Shown here one piece after another: positions 35,961 to 48,529 of a DNA stretch of 64,000 nucleotides (the first letter of the stretch is position 1; each line of letters starts with the position of its first letter). A model generated the notes under the pieces. It did not search any database. It was given only the letters and a program-made list of their open reading frames with translations, and was not told the origin of the DNA. The stretch is from the NCBI RefSeq assembly GCF_014805625.2, contig NW_023998431.1, forward strand, positions 873,294-937,293, in the 5' to 3' direction. Source of the stretch: Glossina fuscipes. Taxonomy: Eukaryota; Arthropoda; Insecta; Diptera; Glossinidae. A program made the position numbers and the translations under genes.

Positions 35961-36470
35961 CCGATTACTGTCCTCATTGCTGTTGTTATTGTTCTTTTCT
36001 TTTTTTTTTTTTACGTCGCACATGTGTTAGACACCGCCATGCATGGTCGTCGTGAAAGATGAAATTTTTCTCTTTAATTGCTTCATAAAAATATTCCGCC
36101 ATAGATGAAGTCTTCATTTTCGATAGAATTCCTTTTTTTTTATTGCGAAAAAGGAGAAAACACGTCGGGAGTTCAGTGCAAAATTGGCATCATATGCCGT
36201 GAACATATTTATATGTACTCACCCCGACCAACCAATCATTGCTTTCGAAATTTCATGCAAAAACCGGACACATAATTGGGTCTGGTAGCTCTCTTTAATA
36301 AAAAACAATCGCCTGGTTCGGATATAATGTAATATTTAAGACAAACTTTAAGCCCATAACAGCAGTAGATAGTAAACTATGGACAGGAAAATATATAGAT
36401 GGACGGTGTTCGCTATCAGAATCAGTGGGTGGCACGAACCCATGAGCCAGTTTTTCGAATTCATTAACGA

Positions 36471-37192
36471 AACAAGTAAGAACATTATAGTTGGACAAGG
36501 CCGACCATTAAATACCCTACACCACATCGTCTAACGCAAATCTTATTTCTATTCTGAAACACAAAAATTTATTTCTATTATATTATTTCTATATAAAGGC
36601 AAATTTTTCAAGTGCGTATTTATGGGTGAGCAGGTCCAGAACGTAACCTACTGTAGTACAAGTTTAATCCTTACATAGGGTAGGACCCAAAAATAGACGT
36701 AGATGGTCCTTACAAAGTTAGTCGAAACTTGGACTTTTCTGCTCTATCTGCTGGTCAATTTTCGTAAAAATCCTCACAAAAACAGGTCGAGTTGATCCAA
36801 AGTTCGTACAGTTCATTTTTCTATGTAAAATTACTGTTATGATATAATTTTTCTATTATGATATAATTTTCATTATGAAGCATTGAAAATTACAATCTTT
36901 TGTCGCACAAACTTCAGCTTTCGTTATATAAGAAGGGGTTCTACATTTGCCACAGCCGATCTAAAGTTTTCATACCAAAAGAGAATGCCGCAAAACTACT
37001 ACTTACTACTACAGATTTTTTCCATATAACGATGATTTAGAATAGCGCTTAGATCACTTCAGGTTATTATTCTGAATCGATCAGTAGGTGGGCATTTTAG
37101 GAGAGTCCATCTTAAGCCCTTCTGTGTGTTACATACGACGGCACTAACTTAATATACCGTCTACCACAAAATTGTGTAGGGTATAAAAATGA
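36471..37192 (+). repeat. Family B element, complete reference copy
   Basis: It starts AACAAGTAAGAACATTATAG, has GGCCGACCATTAAATACC with the 5' subterminal repeat ATACCCTACACCA (36512-36524), and ends with GTGTAGGGTAT (37174-37184) followed by AAAAATG. The inner 3' part has TATTCTGAATCGATCAGTAG and CTTCTGTGTGTTACATACG. At 722 bp this is the best-preserved member in the window. It has no coding capacity. Confidence 0.75.
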
Positions 37193-38324
37193 CAATTTAG
37201 TGTTTCCCCCCCAATTACGCTCAAAATCGAAATTGATTATCGAACATTTAAGTGAACGGATGAGCACATTAGAGACATGCTTGTGGACCGATCACACCTC
37301 ATTTCGCATTGAAATATTATTAGCATATATACAATGGATTATAAATGACACTTTTTTGCTTATTATGCCCATAAACGCAAATGGCAAACTTGACAGATAG
37401 ATATGTACGACTATCAACTAAATATGTGCGTGTAGCAAAATTTCAGCCTTGTATAGATATAAAGGGACACGAAGAGTTTATCAAACGGATACCCGGAAAG
37501 ACAAGCGATATCTTCGATGTCTGTTTCTGTCTATAGTTCAAGAAAAAGAAGAAAGAAATCCTTTACTTATACTGCTTCCAAGCAAACTCAGCTGATTTTG
37601 AAATTAAGTGTAACGACAATGTAAAGGGACACATGAATCGATGGCCATTAGCACAATTATCGCTGAAATAATTCTGCTAAACAAACTTAACACGAACTTG
37701 TTGTTGTTCGTTCGACACCTAGAACGTATGTTCGTTTCTATGTCGTAAACATTTCTTTCGTTGCAGATTCAAGCAATGTGAATCTTTTTCCTCTCCCTTT
37801 CCATTTTACATTTCGAGCATTTTCGTACAATTCAGTCTCTTATGTATCAATGAATTCTGTTTGAAAGCCAGTCAGTGTGCATTTTTTTTTTGAATTATCA
37901 TAATCATTTAATGGAACCATTTCGCTTAAGTGTTTTATTTTTTAAAATTTTGTTATTTTACTTCTTTTTGTTAAATTCTGTGCCATTCACAATGGAATAA
38001 CCTATTTTATTGCTTTTTAGTTATGGTGTTTTTCTTTTCTTTTTTTTTTTTTCCTTTTTTGAAAACCATATATATATATATATATATGTATAAAATAAAT
38101 TAAGTAATAAAGTGCTTACAATACAAGTAATTGCAACAAATTTCGATTGCAAAATTTAAATTTATAAAAATACAAAAACGGTTTTTTTTTTTCTTCAAAA
38201 TTTGTTCATATTTTGTTTTTTGTTTTTTTTTTTTTTTTAAAAAGATTGAAGCAATATGGAAAGGTAAATTCTTTCAAGTAGAAAATGTTTATAATAAATA
38301 GCAAAAATGAATTTATGCATAAGC
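37193..38324. other. Intergenic DNA
   Basis: The open frame at 37200-37400 is not recognisable. T runs and an (AT)n at 38070-38088 lie at the right end. Confidence 0.4.
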
Positions 38325-38790
38325 AAGCAAGAAAGTTAGGTTCGCCTTTGGGACGAATCTTAGATACCCATCATCTCAATAATCCCGAAAGACTTAAGCT
38401 TAATTGTGCTCGCCATATACGTTACAAGCAGATCCCAGTATTGGGTGATTGGGTGATTCAATAATAATATAAATTTGAAATTTTTATCAAAAGTCCTCTT
38501 AGATTAAGGTGTCTGTGTTTGTTAGTGCAGATAGTGCACTAGTAATTTACAGACTTTACTTAGTATGTAAGGCAAGTGTCATCTTTTCTTTTAAACTTTT
38601 TCGCATTTTAAGAGCTCGAAATGTAAACGGACAGACGGACGAACCGGGTTAGAACGACTTTGAACTGTACGTTAGTTGAAGAGAAACGTACATACTTTTT
38701 CAAGTCTTTTAAGCGCATTATTCCGTTTTGTTACCATTGAAATGAATAATTTAATATATCCTCTACTTGTGATGGTTGTTGTATATACAT
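38325..38790 (+). repeat. Family A element, divergent copy
   Basis: It starts AAGCAAGAAAGTTAGGTTCG with GGGACGAATCTTAGATACCC at the 5' end, has an AACGGACAGACGGACGAACC tract (38630-38649), and ends near CTCTACTTGTGATGGTTG. The core after the tract is altered. Confidence 0.6.
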
Positions 38791-40384
38791 AAAAAATAAA
38801 ATAAAATACAAAAACACGCTTGCATATGTATATGTAAAATAACCTAGATTATATATAAGAGAGTAGTTATATAAATAATCATAAATAAATGTAAAACCAT
38901 ATGATTTGATAGCATTCTTTGTGTTTTTGTTTTTCGGTCATTTGTATTGAATTACAAATTATTTAATACAATTTTGGTTTTTTTTTTCTGAGAGGTAACG
39001 CTTGAATTGCTGTATAAGAAACTCTGCTACAAATATGAATACAATGCAATACAAGAAAAGACCCTAAAACCATATAACTAAATCGCAAATGCATTGGTAT
39101 TGGTATTCTGAAGACATAAAATATTGTATATTGGCAAAGCATTTAAAACGAAAACGTTTTGGTAATCAAAAAAAAAATAAAAAAATAAATAAATAAATAA
39201 AAAACCTTAAGAGTTATTTAACACATTAATAGCCTGAATTTGGTAAATATTGTTAAATTGTTACTAACATAAATTTTTAAGTTTATTTACCCCCTTCCAT
39301 TTATTACTTTTCAGTGTTCAGATTATCTACTTATTTATACAATTTTATACTTATCACCGAAGGATGCGGGTGCAATCATATTCTCCACGGCAGGTATATT
39401 AGATTTAAAAAGTCTTTGCAACACATATAAGATAATTGCGTATAACGTTCAAGAAATCGACCTTAGATCTAAAACCCAAGTCTTAGCCAAGTCTTTCGCA
39501 TATAAAAAATAATAGTTTGGTGTTTTTGGTTTTTTTTTTGTTTTGTTTTTTTTTTTTTTTTTTGATAATAATAAACAGTTTTTAATTAATCATAATTTAT
39601 TTACCCGTAAATGATATCATATATTGCTGAATTTTCTTCTTTCAATGCAGTATAGAAATATCAGTCAGTCGACTATAATTTTCTTCTCGTTTCGTTTTGA
39701 AAAGAGTCAGTGATTTAGGGTATGGTTATTTGAACCGTGGCTCACGAAAATAATTAATTATATTTTATGGTTTTTTTCTTTTTTTTTTTTTTTCTCTCTA
39801 GACGCAGTGTGGCTAAGCAAGATGGAAAACTTGAATAGATGGAGTTAATAGTTAAATTTTTTAGATATTTTTAACGTCTCATGTTTGATTAAAATTGAAC
39901 TCATAGCTTTTCATTGTGTGAAGTTTAATTAAATTGTTTTTTTTTTTTTTTTTAATTAATATCTTTTCTACAAATTTATAAAATGTCAAATGAAAAATTT
40001 TTCATAGAGCTTTGGAGAATTTTCAAAGGACTCTATCGTATACTGAATTGTTGTAAAATGATATGTGGCTCAAGTGTAATCTCCAAGTGACCGTGAATGT
40101 TTTAACCAGTTGATTGCATAATTTATTTTTAAAAGTCTCTCAGTACGGAATTAAAATTAAGCAATAACGTATATAGATATCAAACGCAATGCAATTAATT
40201 TTATGAAAAAATTAAACTAAAGTGAACAAGATTTCATTTTTATTATATTAAAAATAAACAGTTCGCTGTTGAAAACGATATTGTTATTAAAAATTTAAAA
40301 ACTATCAAAAAAATAATAATAAAACAATCATAAACAGCAAAAAAAAAAAATAATAATAATAATACAAAAAGGATTTATAACCAC
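38791..40384. other. T-run district
   Basis: T runs of 10-17 at 38977, 39529, 39548, 39778 and 39937, and an (ATA)n at 40350. Only simple sequence is seen. Confidence 0.45.
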
Positions 40385-40640
40385 CAGCGTAAGATGAGGG
40401 ATATATTTATTTTCTCAAGACTTTTGCTTCAAGCACCCCATAAAATATATATATGTATAAAAATTGATCATGTCCGTCTCTCCATCTGCGTGATATATGC
40501 GGCAAATGTGGTCGTAAGAATGAAATTATTTACTTTAACCTTGGAAAACACATTGGATTGATAAGAAAAATGGACCGAATTGGTAAAAGTACACATACAC
40601 AGTACAATATAAATTGAGAACATCTCAACTTTCTGGGTTT
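40385..40640 (-). repeat. Family A element, minus orientation
   Basis: On the minus strand: GATGGAGAGACGGACATGAT, CAATTTTTATACATATATAT, TTTTATGGGGTGCTTGAAGC, and an ATATATCCCTCATCTTACG 3' end. This is the INE-1-type order of GTCY tract, core, TA tract and TGGGG block. Confidence 0.6.
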
Positions 40641-42649
40641 TCGCCTAAACTAACAACAGAAGGACGACACAAATTTTTAGTTTTATTTTACATAAATAGA
40701 AAAAAAATCAGCCATGCCCACCCAATACTATAAAGAAAGGATAATTTCTTTTTCCATTCACTCGCAGTCGAATATACAAATGCGCGTCCAAGTACATAAT
40801 AGGGTCAGGCCGGAGCTCAAGAACAATATACTTTCTTCTAGTACTTCTCTCCCTTCGTTGTCCTGCAAGTGTCTATGATGCAACCATTACTCTACTTCTG
40901 TCCACATCACCCATTTTTTTTACTATAATCAAAGACTATTTCCGCTTTCGGTATTACACATTCCATGAATGTGAGAATAATTTCCATATCAAAGAACTTA
41001 ACAAATTCTTATTTTTAAATTTTTCGCAAGGTTACCAGTATCATAATGAGCACATCCAGCTAAATAAGTATAAATTGCAATTTACTTTGACTTTTTACAT
41101 TGACTCGTAAAATATTTAGTGGATAGAATAATAATAATAATAATATATATATTAACGCAAGCAATCCCGTCGAAGACGTTACGAAATATACTTTTATATA
41201 TCATCTATCATAATAAACCTAAATACCACATTTCCCCTATAGTCCCTTCTGAGGAAATTCTTCAAAAAATATCTCCAAGTCGATTAAGCCACATCGATCT
41301 CTTAGTCCTTATTGCTTTGTGGACGTACATGCAAATAGATCGCACCTACTTTTCAACCAAGATGCTCTTCATCGATCAAGGAATGTTTGTGCCAAACTTC
41401 AGCACCCTATCTTTATTTTTGCGGCCGTGGATGTTCGCTAAATTTATCTGTCAGATTGACAGGTTCCGGTAAAAATATGGAAAGCTGCATTTGTATCAAA
41501 ATAGCAAAGCTGACCGTGTCACGGAGAAAAAGATTAGACATAAATGTGCGTCGCATTATATCATAAAACTCCAATATCCAACACTCTGAAATGTCGACTT
41601 CCTTATGCTGAATTTTTTAATTCAAAAATCGGTTAAAGAAAGACGTTACGTGAAGAGTAATCATAAGAACGATAATGATCGCGTTTAAGCCTGTCAATGT
41701 GTCCTATTTAACGAAAACATATCGTAAATGTCGACCTGCAGATTGAACATAAAAATTGGTGGATAGATCTTGAAAGGACGGAAGGATGAACCCATAAATA
41801 AACCTATAGGCACAGATCATATGTGAGTTTTTTGCTCAACGTAAGCTTTACCCTTGCGATCTTATGATCCTTAGTAATTGTGAAATATGATAAATAAAAG
41901 CATAGCCGCTGTCACGACATAATCCCAACCAAATGAAAAGCAAACGGATATATTTAAGCGATCAAATGTCTATATATATTATTACGCGATCGTCTACTGA
42001 TGTTTCCATGTATGACAAATATTTGACAAACCTATCCTGCCGGTTTAAGGCATTTTCCGGAATACTTTTGTCTATAACTCATAAAACATAACCGATGTTG
42101 GTTGAAACTTAGCTAAAAATTTTTCCCAGCATCAAGAACAGTTCAATCCAGCAAATGCGATACTTGAGCAAACACTTTACAACTTTTCGCGCAGATTTTT
42201 TTATAACTGCCTTACTATGAAAGATGAAGTTTATTCTAGTTTTTCTCTTACGACTTCTCAAAACCTAGTACTATACGTCAACAATGTTTCCAAATCACAT
42301 AAATTTTTTCCAAAACTCCATAAATTCACGTACACTAGTACCAATCTACGATTATAGCGTAGAAAAGCGAACATCTGAACCTTTAATAACAAAGTTCAAA
42401 TCCCCGCCTACATTTTATGTTATATCCGCGAGCTACAGCAGAAATGTAAAGAGTGAGTACAAAATTTCAGTTGTACAAGAGGCCCTTGTTGATGATGCGA
42501 ATTCACTAATTGTGTGCTATTCTCGGAAACGAGAAATCTCAAGCAAACTTGAATTTGCGTACGCACAAGACTGCTTCAATCGGTAGAGTTAAATTGGACG
42601 ATGGTCGCGCCTCATGTAACTGCTAAGCCTGCTAAGCAGTATTACGAAA
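40641..42649. other. Intergenic DNA before the reverse-transcriptase relic
   Basis: The frames at 41119-41472 and 42284-42586 are the longest in this block but resemble nothing I know. The second could be a much-decayed upstream part of the retroelement; I could not match it. Confidence 0.35.
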
Positions 42650-43450
42650 ATCCCACATTTGACTGCCTAAGCTTAGTTGCGCTACCGTTTTAACCAAAGC
42701 GACAGATTATATTGGGTCCAGCATTGATGTTGGAAACATACAGTTCTTCCTATTAGACTTTTCAAAAACGATTGTGATACTGTTTGTTCTGAGCTTGAAA
42801 GGGGGTACAACTCCTCACATACTGCTTATTCGCTCATAATTGTTCGGCAGGCCGCGCCATGTCACATGCTCAAACATGGTGGCAGAGTGTCCACCACTGC
42901 AAAAGACGTTCCCCAAGAATCAGTACTGTGGCCACTACTGCTCAGTCTATATATAAACTATCTAAATCTATCAAGACGTGTAGCATAGAGCAAGCTGCAC
43001 GTGTATGCGGATGAGGTACAATTCTAGGAAAGTGGTTGTAGTTACGAACGGCAGTAATTTAACTCTGGATGACACCGTGCAAATATTTGCTAATAAGCAA
43101 GGATCCATTATGAAATAAAGGCAACTGTGAATAGCAACATGGTTCAACGTACTGATACGACTGTAAAGTTTGGTATTTGTGTGAACGCAAAGTTTATATG
43201 ATGGAATCATGCCAATAATGCTGCTACCAAAAACACATAGCAAACTACCCAGCCTACGTCGTACCAACACATCACTGTTAGCTAAAACTCGCTTCTCCCT
43301 ACGCCTTTATATGGGCGTGAACTCTTCCCAGTTGTGAGGTAGTTTGCGGTTCCAAACGTAGATGGATTAAAAAGAAGGAATCACCTCTTAGCATAGAGTA
43401 CTGATATAGTCGCATAACCTTATTTACACTAGGCAGACGGTTACTAACAG
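42650..43450 (+). pseudogene. Decayed non-LTR reverse transcriptase, catalytic part
   Basis: A first block (about 42680-42775) reads VLTKATDYIGSSIDVGNIQ then FFLLDFSK, the metal-binding motif A region (LLDFSKAFD). After a frameshift, at 42890-43019, it reads KDVPQESVLWPLLLSLYINY followed by KLHVYADEVQF, corresponding to the VPQGSVLGPLLFSLYIND and YADDVQ motifs. The catalytic YADD has become YADE. Further on there is a GICVNAKF...WNHANNA block (thumb), LLAKTRFSLRLY and a GRELF-type block to about 43450. Multiple stops make it a pseudogene. It covers mostly the catalytic half, whereas the copy at 11.6 kb keeps only the C-terminal half. Confidence 0.8.
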
Positions 43451-44417
43451 GATAATCTAATGCAACTAACCGCTAAGCCAATTGATATTCTATTGTTTTT
43501 GATTACCACACACTTTAACCAAGATGTTCCGTATTTCTGTATTCATGAACATGCATCATAATTTAGGCTGTAATAAGGGTATTACTTGCAGTTACTAATC
43601 CACATGGTATTTGTTCACCTATAACACATACTTTACAGTATACTTTTACTTAGAGGACTTCAGCTTTGTTGAGCAAGTTAAGCCTTAAATATATCAAATA
43701 AAATAAATAAATAAAAAAATTATTTTGCATGAAAACTAAAAATGGTAAAACCAAATACACAGTTACGACGCTTTACCTGCCCCATCCGGCTCGCGATCAT
43801 CGAGAGGATTAACAATGACTCGCGTTTCTGTAGATAATTTGTAAATAGATCTTTGAAGAATTGTAAATAAGTTCTAATCTATCTTAAAATCCAAAATTCA
43901 CTGATACGTGTAGTGTAAGAATATCGCAAAGGGTATTTTACGTAACAGTAGTAACACTTTTCGAACAAAGTTATACAATCATTCGCAGTGACGAAGATCG
44001 TCAATACATGAAATTTTCTCACATTTGGTTAATCCATTAATACAAACCCTTACATGAAATGCAATGAATTGCAATGAGAAAGGCCGATCGGCAGGAGTCA
44101 AACACAATAACTTTATGATTTTATTTCTCAGGCGATATACGAAAGTTTGAAATTCATCACAAATTTGCGTAAATATTAATGTACATATAAAAAATAAAAA
44201 AAAAATAAAAAAAAACAAATCGAGAAAGAAAGAGAGGCAAGCTTAGGTTCTATAAAAAATCCTTCCTAACTCGTAGCAACTAATAGGATTCATTTTCTAA
44301 AGTGTTCGTGTATTTTCCTATTTGTGTTATTTTCCTATAACCTGTTATCCACCAACCCACATAAATGATATAATAATAAGTAATTCTCACGTTTCAAAAG
44401 TTGTAATATTTACAAAG
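43451..44417. other. Intergenic DNA, nothing recognised
   Basis: A short GC-richer stretch at 43770-43810 (CTGCCCCATCCGGCTCGCGA) stands out but has no assignable role. Confidence 0.35.
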
Positions 44418-44517
44418 NNNNNNNNNNNNNNNNNNNNNNNNNNNNNNNNNNNNNNNNNNNNNNNNNNNNNNNNNNNNNNNNNNNNNNNNNNNNNNNNNNN
44501 NNNNNNNNNNNNNNNNN
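44418..44517. other. Assembly gap, 100 N
   Basis: Exactly 100 N, followed at once by 26 T. The gap ends in a homopolymer. Confidence 0.95.
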
Positions 44518-46770
44518 TTTTTTTTTTTTTTTTTTTTTTTTTTCTTAATTAATAAGCCGCACATTTATTGCCTTTATTATTCATCAGTTTGACATCAAGC
44601 AGTAATGACAATTAAACTTTGCTCTATTTAAAGCATAAAATTCAAAAAAAAAAATAAATAAATAAATAAAAATAATATTCAGTCATGAGGAAATGAAATG
44701 CATCGAATGATAGAACAAAACAAAAGACTTTAGCAACAAACTTGACTTGAATTGATTTGGTCTTGGCAGCATGTATATCAATGATATGAGAGACAACGAG
44801 ACAACGTAGTCAATTAATTTGCAAAAACACACAATATGATGTTGTTGTTTTTCTTGTTTTTTCCTCATTTTTTTTTTCTCTTTTTTTTTTTTTTTGGCCT
44901 TTCCTTACACAACTTCAAATATATCTTGGCTTTGCTTTAGAGCGTTAATAATAATTTTAAAATGTTATTCACTACAACTTCAATTAAGAACATTGTAATA
45001 GAGCAGATAATATATAACTTTAAGCAAGTCTACCGACTTGATCATGTAGTGACCGTAGACAACATAGCACACTGCATATATAAATATTGGTATTTACGCG
45101 ATTAAACTTCAACTATTTTTTTTTTTTTGAAATCACACAGACAAATAGAATGAGGAAAAGAAGAAAAAAAAAAGGAAAAAAATCGAGCAACAACAACAGC
45201 AACAGCAACAATTTATGTTATAGTTATATCGCTAGTATGTTTGATTCCTTAGTCTTAATACAACACTTAGCAAGTAAGTAAGTAAGTAGTATTATGCAAT
45301 TCACATACAAACTAAAACCAGAAATCTTATGTACATTCAAAGCGATACACAGTGACATAAGCAAGTACAAATACAAAAACACAAACACACCCAGGCATGC
45401 TTGCCGACAATTTTGTGTACATATCTTGAGTGTTTCGATGAAAAAGGAAAAGCGCAACACCCTTCATTTTATTGAAAGACTCTTGTCTTATAGCTTAAGC
45501 AGAACACTTTGTTTGTATTTTATGGGGGGGCATTAAGTAGTAATTGTTTTTTAATGAAATGTAGACAAGTTTCAAATTTCACACTAAGACCGAGGAGTGC
45601 GTGGTATCGATGCAATACTGTGTAAGTGTTTACTTTTTTTTTTTTTTTTTGCTTTAAATGATTCATCTGGGAAATGCTTTTAGCGTTGATTCTCCTAAGT
45701 TTACATTTACATTTACTAGCGGATATTCAAACGGATATTCATTAAATTCGCAAAGATTCCCAGTTATTTTGTTTGTGTGTTTGCCTTTATTTGTCTATTT
45801 GCGTAATTTGCGGTTAAATTTAGAATTGCTAAAAAAAAGATATAAATTGTCAGTTTACAAATGTATCCGTTAAAACAGGTTGTCATTATTGTTGTTGTCA
45901 TTATTGCTTTTCTTGTCACTTTGATTCGATCAAAGAAGCCCATAAAAATGAATAAAGTCAGAGCCAGCCATTTACTTATAAATGAGGAAATTTATAAAAG
46001 ATTTGGAGAATATCTTTTTTTTTGTTTTTTTTCTCAAACATTTTCAAGTACTAATGTAAAGCATTGCTTTACATTGATTGGCCAGTAAAAGCAAAAAGAA
46101 AGTGAAATCATAATATCAAGCCTAGGTTCGTAAATTAAATTCTTTTCCAAAAAGTTCTTAGAAAGTGCTATAATAACCGCTGTACAACTTTTCTTGTCTA
46201 TGAAGCGATCTGTAGAAAAACCTAAGCAGTCATAACATATCTCATTAGTCATAAAAACGACTAACTAAAAATGACTAAGAACAAAAATATATATTTGTAG
46301 TTGCTTTACCTTTCATCTCAATTAGATTAATGCGTAAGCTATTAATGAATGAATAAGTTACGAAAAAAGTCTTGATAAAATAAAGGTTCTTAAAAGACTG
46401 GGCACTGAAACACTGCCCTACATTGGTGTACAAATGATCCATTGTTAAGTTTTAAATAATTAAGTAAAACAATAACAACAGCATATCGCAGTAACCGAAG
46501 ATTTTCAAATTCATTCATTCATTCATTTTAGGTTTATGACGGTATTGACTTTATAAACTTTTAAATGACTTTATTGAGTTTCCTCCATATATTTCCATTA
46601 GTTACTCATAGTGGAAAACACATTTTATTTAAAGATATTCAAACGCTCGGTAAGTTATTTTTTCCTGCCAAGAGGAGAGTGTTTCTGAGTATTAGAAACT
46701 ACTGTGAATAAAACTCTGACCTCTCCATCTAAGAGCACGATTCTTAGGGGTTTATTCGAAAGCATAAATT
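44518..46770. other. Homopolymer district after the third gap
   Basis: T26 directly after the gap, T and A runs at 44869-44895, 45117, 45168 and 45632, (CAACAG)n-like sequence at 45189-45210, and the 46053 hairpin. Confidence 0.45.
46053..46075. repeat. Hairpin with 10-bp perfect stem
   Basis: AATGTAAAGC-ATT-GCTTTACATT in otherwise unremarkable AT-rich DNA. Confidence 0.55.
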
Positions 46771-46932
46771 ATCTCACTAAAACGTGTACACACAACACAG
46801 TTAGTTGAAGCTGCGAGCCGGTTAAATTCGGTGCGTGATATCCACAGCGTAAATAATGATATGAAGCAGATTAGGCGAATAATTAACATTGAGGCTGAAA
46901 AAACCACCACAAAGGAATGGTGCCAACAGTAA
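46771..46932 (+). other. Unassigned short coding-like stretch
   Basis: An open stretch of about 50 codons includes TQLVEAASRLNSVRDIHSVN, then NDMKQIRRIINIEAEK and a TTTKEWCQQ end before TAA at 46930. The residues look like an amphipathic coiled region. CACAACACAG at 46791-46800 could be an acceptor site. No family recognised and no neighbouring exon found. Confidence 0.25.
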
Positions 46933-47790
46933 TTAATGTCAATGAGTCAGGAAAAGGGCATAATATACGCAAAGCCATGATATGATAATTTCTTTACGCA
47001 ACGATGTTCGACGTCGTACGATAAAATACGTGAGCACTGAGCTCGCAGCACGTTTTAACAGCCGTAATTTCAAGTAAATTTCATAATTACATTAGGGTGA
47101 ATTTGTGATACTCACCATGTTAAGCCAAGTAAGTTTGCCAAAATGTGAATAAATCTACTGATCGGTCGAAAACATTTACATTGATCCTTAGTCTACGAGG
47201 TCTTAGAGGAACATATGTTACAAATTATAAATAAAGTGCTTATAGCCATGCCCATTTCTGCTTTTAAGTTGTAAATGTTATAGATGTAGATGTTTGTTCA
47301 CTGAATTTCAGACCTACAGCTCTTTCGAGATTTAAATTACAGTTGTTTGTCTGTTGCGGACGGCCGCGTCCGTTTTCAAACCATATCCGCTACCATCAAA
47401 TAGATATGTACAAGCTAGGCTTCAATGCTTTATCTCAACTCTTTCGATCTTAGGTTTTTCTACACAACGCACAGTAAAGCGACGGTTTGACGGACGGTAT
47501 TAAATGCATTCACCATTTTTGCCACCTTTCAAGTAAACATATTATTGCATCTTGGATAACTCTACATATTTCAATTATCGATTGCGAATACCACACATTT
47601 ATCATATTTCGAAAGCCGAAAAAAAATAAATTTTCTTAGTGCTGCTACGAAGAGAACACGCGCATATATATTCTTTATGCGTTCTCAAATGCTTATTGCA
47701 AAGGGATCTTCACCGTGCGATAAGTTACAGTAATACAGCAAAAAGGCGTAATTAAAAATGCAATGTTAATAAAACAAACTAAGTGCGAAG
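46933..47790. other. Intergenic DNA, nothing recognised
   Basis: No element ends, simple repeats or coding blocks stand out. Confidence 0.35.
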
Positions 47791-48529
47791 AAGTAAGAAA
47801 GTTATATTCGGCGCAAGCCGAATCTCACATACCCAACACTATGCTTTTCGCATTCTATTCTCCAACTTGTTTTATTTGACGCCCGCTAGCTCGCCAGTAT
47901 TACTAAGAAAAAATTTATCGCGCTATCTAGCATAGTCATTTTAAAATTAGCCAACGAGTCTACGCAATAGTTTTAAACATTCTCTCTTGTTTGCCTTATG
48001 ATAAATAAGCGTAAAACGTCAAAAAAGTAAATAACATAAAATTTAATTACTCGCAACTTTGTGTGAGCATGGCCGAATAATTCCATTTTTAGACTTGAGG
48101 AGTAGTAGTAGTGCTACGTAAAGTAAATGTGGAAAATTTCGGCCTTGTAACTTTTATAATTTTCGAGTCATGGGCGAAAATTCGAAAATTTTTATTAAAA
48201 AAACTGATTTCCGTTCAGTTTACGCTTTACTGCCCACTTCTGCTCGGATCAATTTGTCCCATTTTCACTACCATGCTGCATGCAGGAACTGTCAATATTT
48301 GTACCAAATTTGAAGTCGATATATTGAATTTTGCGACCAGAAGAGCGTCAACAACACACACTACACAGCTCAACAGACGGACAGACTTGACTAAATCAAC
48401 TCAGAATTTTACGCTGATCGAGAATATATATACTTTGCAGGGTCCCTGAAGCTTCCTTTTGGGTATTACATACATTATAGAAAAGAACAAGATGAGTATA
48501 CACCCATCTTACAGTGATGGGTATAAAAG
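47791..48529 (+). repeat. Family A (INE-1/mini-me-like) element, near-complete reference copy
   Basis: It starts AAGTAAGAAAGTTATATTCG with GCAAGCCGAATCTCACATAC, carries CAGACGGACAGACTTGAC, then AACTCAGAATTTTACGCTG, ATCGAGAATATATATACTTT, a GCAGGGTCCCTGAAGCTTCC block, and ends CAGTGATGGGTATAAAAG. The conserved core between a GTCY tract and a TA tract is the hallmark described for mini-me/INE-1 of flies. It is 739 bp and non-coding; the open frame 48111-48449 is fortuitous. Confidence 0.78.

Noticed and set aside
41119..41472. A 117-codon open frame
   Set aside because: The N-terminus is an (ATA)n repeat and the rest resembles no known protein.
42284..42586. A 100-codon open frame upstream of the reverse-transcriptase relic
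   Set aside because: I could not match it to any part of a LINE ORF1 or ORF2, so I did not join it to the relic.
48111..48449. A 112-codon open frame
   Set aside because: It lies wholly inside a family A interspersed repeat and covers the GTCY tract, so it is not a gene.
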